From the NCBI GenBank assembly GCA_035630195.1, contig DASQLD010000231.1:1-8965 (forward strand): a DNA stretch of 8,965 nt, written 5' to 3'. The notes under the pieces are model-generated. The model was not told where the DNA came from and searched no databases. It saw nothing but the letters and a program-made list of their open reading frames with translations. This stretch comes from DASQDN01 sp035630195 (lineage in GTDB: Bacteria; Acidobacteriota; Terriglobia; Bryobacterales; Bryobacteraceae). A program made the position numbers and the translations under genes. Below are positions 5,769 to 8,965 of the stretch, piece by piece (the first letter of the stretch is position 1; each line of letters opens with the position of its first letter).

Positions 5769-7187
5769 TTATGCCAGCATTTTCTGCATTACGTTGCCGG
5801 CTACATCGGTAAGACGAAATTCGCGGCCCATGTGCTTGTAAGTGAAACGAGTGTGGTCCATGCCGAGACAGTGCAGCATGGTGGCTTGCAAATCGTGAAT
5901 GTGGACCGGATCTTCGGTGATCTTGAAACCGAGATCGTCGGTCGCTCCGATTGTCGTACCCGGCTTGATACCGCCGCCTCCCAGCCACATTGTGTAAGCG
6001 TTCGGATGATGGTCTCGCCCACCGTTGTCAGGGTCGGAAGTGTTGCGGATCTCGACCATCGGTGTGCGGCCGAATTCTCCGCCCCAGACTACGAGCGTGG
6101 AATCGAGAAGGCCCCGCTGCTTCAGATCTCGAATCAAAGCGGCAGTTGGTTGATCCGTAATGTCGCAATTCTTCTTAAGGGCTTTATTGAGATTTGTGTG
6201 CTGGTCCCAACTCGCGTGCATGAGCATAACGAAGCGTACACCGCGCTCAACCATACGGCGAGCCAGAAGGCAGTTAGTCCCAAATTGCTTGGTGGTTTCC
6301 TGGTTAACGCCATACATTTCAAGGGTTGACGGAGATTCCTTCGAGAAATCCATTAACTCTGGACCCGCTGTCTGCATACGGTAGGCGAGCTCGTAGGATG
6401 CGATGCGGGAAGCAATCTCAACGTCCCCAGTCGCCATCAACCGTTCCTGATTCAGATCGCGCACCGCGTCGATCGTGCTACGCTGCTGCTCCTTCGAAAC
6501 TCCGTCAGGACTACTGAGATATAGAATTGGATCACCTGTGCTTCGCAGAAGCGTTCCCTGGTACTCGGACGGCAGGAATCCACTCGAGAAATTCGAAGCG
6601 CCGCCACTGGTACCGACACCGGAGGCGAGAACGGCGAAAGCCGGCAGGTTCTTCGATTCGCTACCGAGTCCGTAAACCGTCCAGGCCCCCATCGTGGGCC
6701 GGCCGAACTGTTGCGCCCCGGTGAAAAGAAGGAGTTGACCGGGATGATGATTGAAGGCGTCGGTATGCATGGAGCGAACCATGCATAGGTTGTCCGCCAC
6801 GCTCGCGGTATGCGGCAGATAATCAGAGAAGATCATGCCGGACTGACCGTGCGGCTTGAATTCGCGAGGGCTGGCAAGGACGGCGGCCGTTGGCTTGATG
6901 AACGCGAGCTTCAGATCCTTCGTCATCGAAGGAGGTAGTGGCTTTCCATGCCATTTTTGCAGCTCGGGCTTAGGATCGAATAAATCCATCTGGCTAGGGC
7001 CGCCCTCCATAAACAGGAAGATGACGTTCTTCGCCTTCGGAGCAAAGTGCGGTTTCCGCGGTGCGAGCCCTGTCGGAGCTTCGGCCCCGCCAAGGAGTTC
7101 CGCTAGCGCCATCATCCCGATACCGCCGCCGGCTTGCCGCAAAAACGAACGCCGAGAGGCGATGCGAGCTAGTTCTAAAGGATTCAC
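5769..7187 (-). CDS. Tat-exported DUF1501 protein
   Basis: This 472-residue protein belongs to the DUF1501 family (PF07394), distantly related in fold to alkaline phosphatases and sulfatases; its reaction is unknown. A Tat motif S11-R-R-S-F-L-R17 precedes a short hydrophobic stretch (GGGIGMMALAELLGG). Family motifs appear in order: NVIFLFMEGGPSQMDLFDPK (54-73), VRSMHTDAFNHHPG (137-150), a GGEFGRTP stretch (369-376) and RDHHP (391-395). Length is normal and no break is seen. The start is GTG at 7187, three bases after the stop of the DUF1549/DUF1553 gene, with an AGGGA-type site seven bases upstream; the next Met (residue 25) would remove the Tat signal. In Planctomycetota, Acidobacteriota and Verrucomicrobiota the two families are habitually paired, so they probably act together in the envelope. 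A role in polysaccharide use has been suggested for such clusters, but nothing here demonstrates it. Confidence 0.95.
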   Translation of the reverse strand: MNPLELARIASRRSFLRQAGGGIGMMALAELLGGAEAPTGLAPRKPHFAPKAKNVIFLFMEGGPSQMDLFDPKPELQKWHGKPLPPSMTKDLKLAFIKPTAAVLASPREFKPHGQSGMIFSDYLPHTASVADNLCMVRSMHTDAFNHHPGQLLLFTGAQQFGRPTMGAWTVYGLGSESKNLPAFAVLASGVGTSGGASNFSSGFLPSEYQGTLLRSTGDPILYLSSPDGVSKEQQRSTIDAVRDLNQERLMATGDVEIASRIASYELAYRMQTAGPELMDFSKESPSTLEMYGVNQETTKQFGTNCLLARRMVERGVRFVMLMHASWDQHTNLNKALKKNCDITDQPTAALIRDLKQRGLLDSTLVVWGGEFGRTPMVEIRNTSDPDNGGRDHHPNAYTMWLGGGGIKPGTTIGATDDLGFKITEDPVHIHDLQATMLHCLGMDHTRFTYKHMGREFRLTDVAGNVMQKMLA

Positions 7188-7190
7188 GGC

Positions 7191-8965
7191 CTATTCCCTT
7201 ACGATAAATTCGTCTAAGTTCATCAAAACACGCCCCGCAGCGACCCAAGCGGCTACTTCCGCGGGTTCGGCGGCGGTTGCCGTCGGATTCAACGCCTTCG
7301 CAGCCGTTGGGTTCGCTTGGAAATACGTCTGCTGGTCGTCGACATATTTCGCGAGGCGTTCTCGCTCTTTGGCTGTCGGCTTGCGTCCTAACGCGAGCAG
7401 AAACGCGTGGTCTACCCTGTCCGACGTTGTCTCTGCCAGCAGACGGATCGCAAAGCCTTGCGCCGCTTCGAAGAAGACTGGATCATTCAGCAAATTCAGC
7501 GCTTGCAATGGCGTATTCGATCGGGAACGCCGCGTACAAGCGACGTTCGAATCGGGCGCGTCGAAGTTCATTAACTGCGGGTACGGCGTCGTCCGCTGGA
7601 AGTGGATGTAGAGTCCACGGCGGTATCGCTCCGGACCCTTACTTTCCGGCCACTTCACATTGTTTCCATAGCCGAGTTCTGCGATTCCGGCCGGCTGCGG
7701 TGGCCGGATACTTCGGCCGCCAACGGCGGTGTTGAGAAGACCGCTGGACGATAGCGCGGCGTCGCGCACAAGCTCAGCAGGCAGGCGTAAGCGAATTTGC
7801 CGCGACAGCAGGCTGTTGTCTGGATCCCGATCCTTGATCTCCTTGCGGACATACGAACTTTGACGGTAGGTAGCTGAAGAGACAATCAGGCGGTGCATGC
7901 GCTTCATGCTCCAGCCTGTGTCCCGGAATTCGGATGCCAACCAGTCCAATAGCTCAGGATGGGTCGCCTTTTCCCCTTGTGTTCCGAAGTCCTCCGACGT
8001 GCGCACGAGTCCACGTCCAAAAAACTCCTGCCACATTCGGTTGACAGCCACGCGCGCAGTCAATGGGTTCTCGGAACCGGTCAGCCATTTCGCCAGTTCC
8101 AGGCGATCCTTGGGAACAGCCTTCGTCAGCACGGCAGGTAAACCCGGTTGAACTTCCGGCCCCTTGCTTCGGTAATCGCCGCCTTGGGCAATATAAGGCT
8201 TGGCGGCGGTATTGTCCACCTTCACAGCCATTGCCTCGCTGTAGTAGGGCAATTCCGCCGTTAGCTTAGACAGTTTTTCGCGGACTTCCTTAAGCTTGTC
8301 ATCCTGCGCCTTATCTTTCTTCACCTGTGGTCCGGGATTGCTCAGAAACGCGGCTGTCATGCGCTCCTGCTGTCGCCGGCTTCGTTGCGCCGGTTCGGTG
8401 AAGAGCATTTTGGTCGCATTATCGTTCATGGCGCGGAAGCTGGTCACGAGAAAGTCCCACTCAATATCGACGCCTGGATTCTCGACCGCCTGCCGCATTT
8501 TCGATTCCCATAGAGCTTGTTTCGGAGCTATGTCGTACTCGGCGAGCAAGGCCGCGCGTTTCGCTTCGTACTCCGGACGCGCTTTTAGATAAGGACCGAC
8601 TTCGCCAGGGAGAGGCGCGTCGATGTCATCTTCTTCGATATCGGCCACGTACGAAAAGAGCTGATAGTACTCGCGCTGGCTTATCGGATCGTACTTATGG
8701 TTGTGGCACTGCGCGCAGCCAGTGGTCAATCCCAACCACACTGTGCTTATCGTGTTTGTCCGGTTGATGTTCTGATCGAAACGCGCTTCGGCGCGATCCA
8801 CGCCTGCTTCCCGATTCGTCAGCACGTTCCGATGCAAACCCGTGGCGATGCGCTGCTCGACAGAAGGGTTCGGCAGCAGGTCGCCTGCAATTTGTTCCAG
8901 CGTGAACCGATCGAACGGCATGTCCTGGTTCAAGGCGTTGATCACCCAGTGACGATACCGCCAGG
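7191..8965 (-). CDS. DUF1549/DUF1553 (PSCyt1-PSD1) protein, N-terminus beyond window
   Basis: The frame is open to the window edge, so 590 C-terminal residues are visible and the N-terminus is missing. The GTG at 8945 is an internal valine in the conserved WRYRHWVINALNQDMPFDRF segment, not a start. The visible part begins inside DUF1549 (PF07583), including TGCAQCHNHKYDP, whose CxxCH (bases 8703-8717) is typical of the planctomycete-cytochrome-type family. A charged lysine-rich linker follows at visible residues about 190-235. DUF1553 (PF07587) starts near residue 285 with LELAKWLTGSENPLTARVAV and includes WLASEFRDTGWSMKRMHRLI. The complete protein usually has a signal peptide and often a further N-terminal cytochrome domain. 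Function is unknown. The stop is three bases before the DUF1501 start, so these two are one operon. Confidence 0.95.
   Translation of the reverse strand, partial: WRYRHWVINALNQDMPFDRFTLEQIAGDLLPNPSVEQRIATGLHRNVLTNREAGVDRAEARFDQNINRTNTISTVWLGLTTGCAQCHNHKYDPISQREYYQLFSYVADIEEDDIDAPLPGEVGPYLKARPEYEAKRAALLAEYDIAPKQALWESKMRQAVENPGVDIEWDFLVTSFRAMNDNATKMLFTEPAQRSRRQQERMTAAFLSNPGPQVKKDKAQDDKLKEVREKLSKLTAELPYYSEAMAVKVDNTAAKPYIAQGGDYRSKGPEVQPGLPAVLTKAVPKDRLELAKWLTGSENPLTARVAVNRMWQEFFGRGLVRTSEDFGTQGEKATHPELLDWLASEFRDTGWSMKRMHRLIVSSATYRQSSYVRKEIKDRDPDNSLLSRQIRLRLPAELVRDAALSSSGLLNTAVGGRSIRPPQPAGIAELGYGNNVKWPESKGPERYRRGLYIHFQRTTPYPQLMNFDAPDSNVACTRRSRSNTPLQALNLLNDPVFFEAAQGFAIRLLAETTSDRVDHAFLLALGRKPTAKERERLAKYVDDQQTYFQANPTAAKALNPTATAAEPAEVAAWVAAGRVLMNLDEFIVRE
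7195..7200 (-). promoter_or_regulatory. Probable ribosome binding site for the DUF1501 gene (GTG start)
   Basis: AAGGGA on the minus strand lies seven bases before GTG at 7187, inside the last codons of the upstream gene. It supports the GTG start and tight translational linkage of the two genes. The match is moderate. Confidence 0.5.

Noticed and set aside
5704..5988. N-terminal extension of the receiver protein
   Set aside because: The extra residues are the antiphase reading of the DUF1501 3' end, low-complexity Arg/His-rich, with no homology signal; the receiver starts at ATG 5703.
6856..7611. A 251-residue open frame on the plus strand
   Set aside because: It lies antisense across the DUF1501 start and the DUF1553 end, both strongly supported, and has no recognisable domain.
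8943..8945. GTG at 8945 as the start of the DUF1549/DUF1553 gene
   Set aside because: The conserved family sequence continues in frame upstream to the window edge (WRYRHW), so this is an internal Val codon.

Overview
The window looks like part of a chromosome from a Gram-negative soil-type bacterium. The gene set (a DUF1549/DUF1553 plus DUF1501 pair, a DinB-family protein, a Tat-exported sulfatase, an aryl-sulfate sulfotransferase and a thioredoxin/PDZ protein) is what I associate with Acidobacteriota of the Solibacter/Bryobacter type. Planctomycetota and Verrucomicrobiota carry many of the same families, so the phylum is an inference. Nearly every protein has a Sec or Tat export signal, so this is mainly an envelope or periplasm locus.

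Left arm, plus strand (1-1927). The C-terminal tail of a DinB-like protein ends at 138. A thioredoxin/PDZ gene follows at about 162-1418, then a gene overlapping it by 4 bases that encodes a DsbD-alpha-like protein (1415-1927). The thioredoxin gene has an in-frame TGA at 339-341, exactly where the second cysteine of a CxxC redox motif should be (C-E-A-TGA). About 18 bases after it comes a compact 9-bp hairpin (359-380) with a GGU apical loop, matching a bacterial SECIS element. The best reading is one 418-residue selenoprotein with a CxxU active site. A conventional caller would break it into a 5' fragment ending at the TGA and a shortened downstream PDZ protein. This is the main result of the window.

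Right arm, minus strand (8965 down to 1924). Five genes lie head to tail: DUF1549/DUF1553 (cut by the window edge), DUF1501 (3-base gap), a stand-alone receiver protein with Glu in place of the phospho-accepting Asp, an aryl-sulfate sulfotransferase, and a formylglycine-type sulfatase. The first two are clearly one transcription unit. The others are separated by 65, 93 and 102 bases and may or may not be cotranscribed. The sulfotransferase and sulfatase both act on sulfate esters outside the cytoplasm.

The two arms converge at 1924-1927, where the palindrome CTAG supplies both stop codons. No gene-free stretch exceeds about 100 bases. I found no tRNA, rRNA, insertion sequence, CRISPR array or convincing intrinsic terminator. 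The short gaps 3310-3411, 5161-5253 and 5704-5768 hold no promoter good enough to call.
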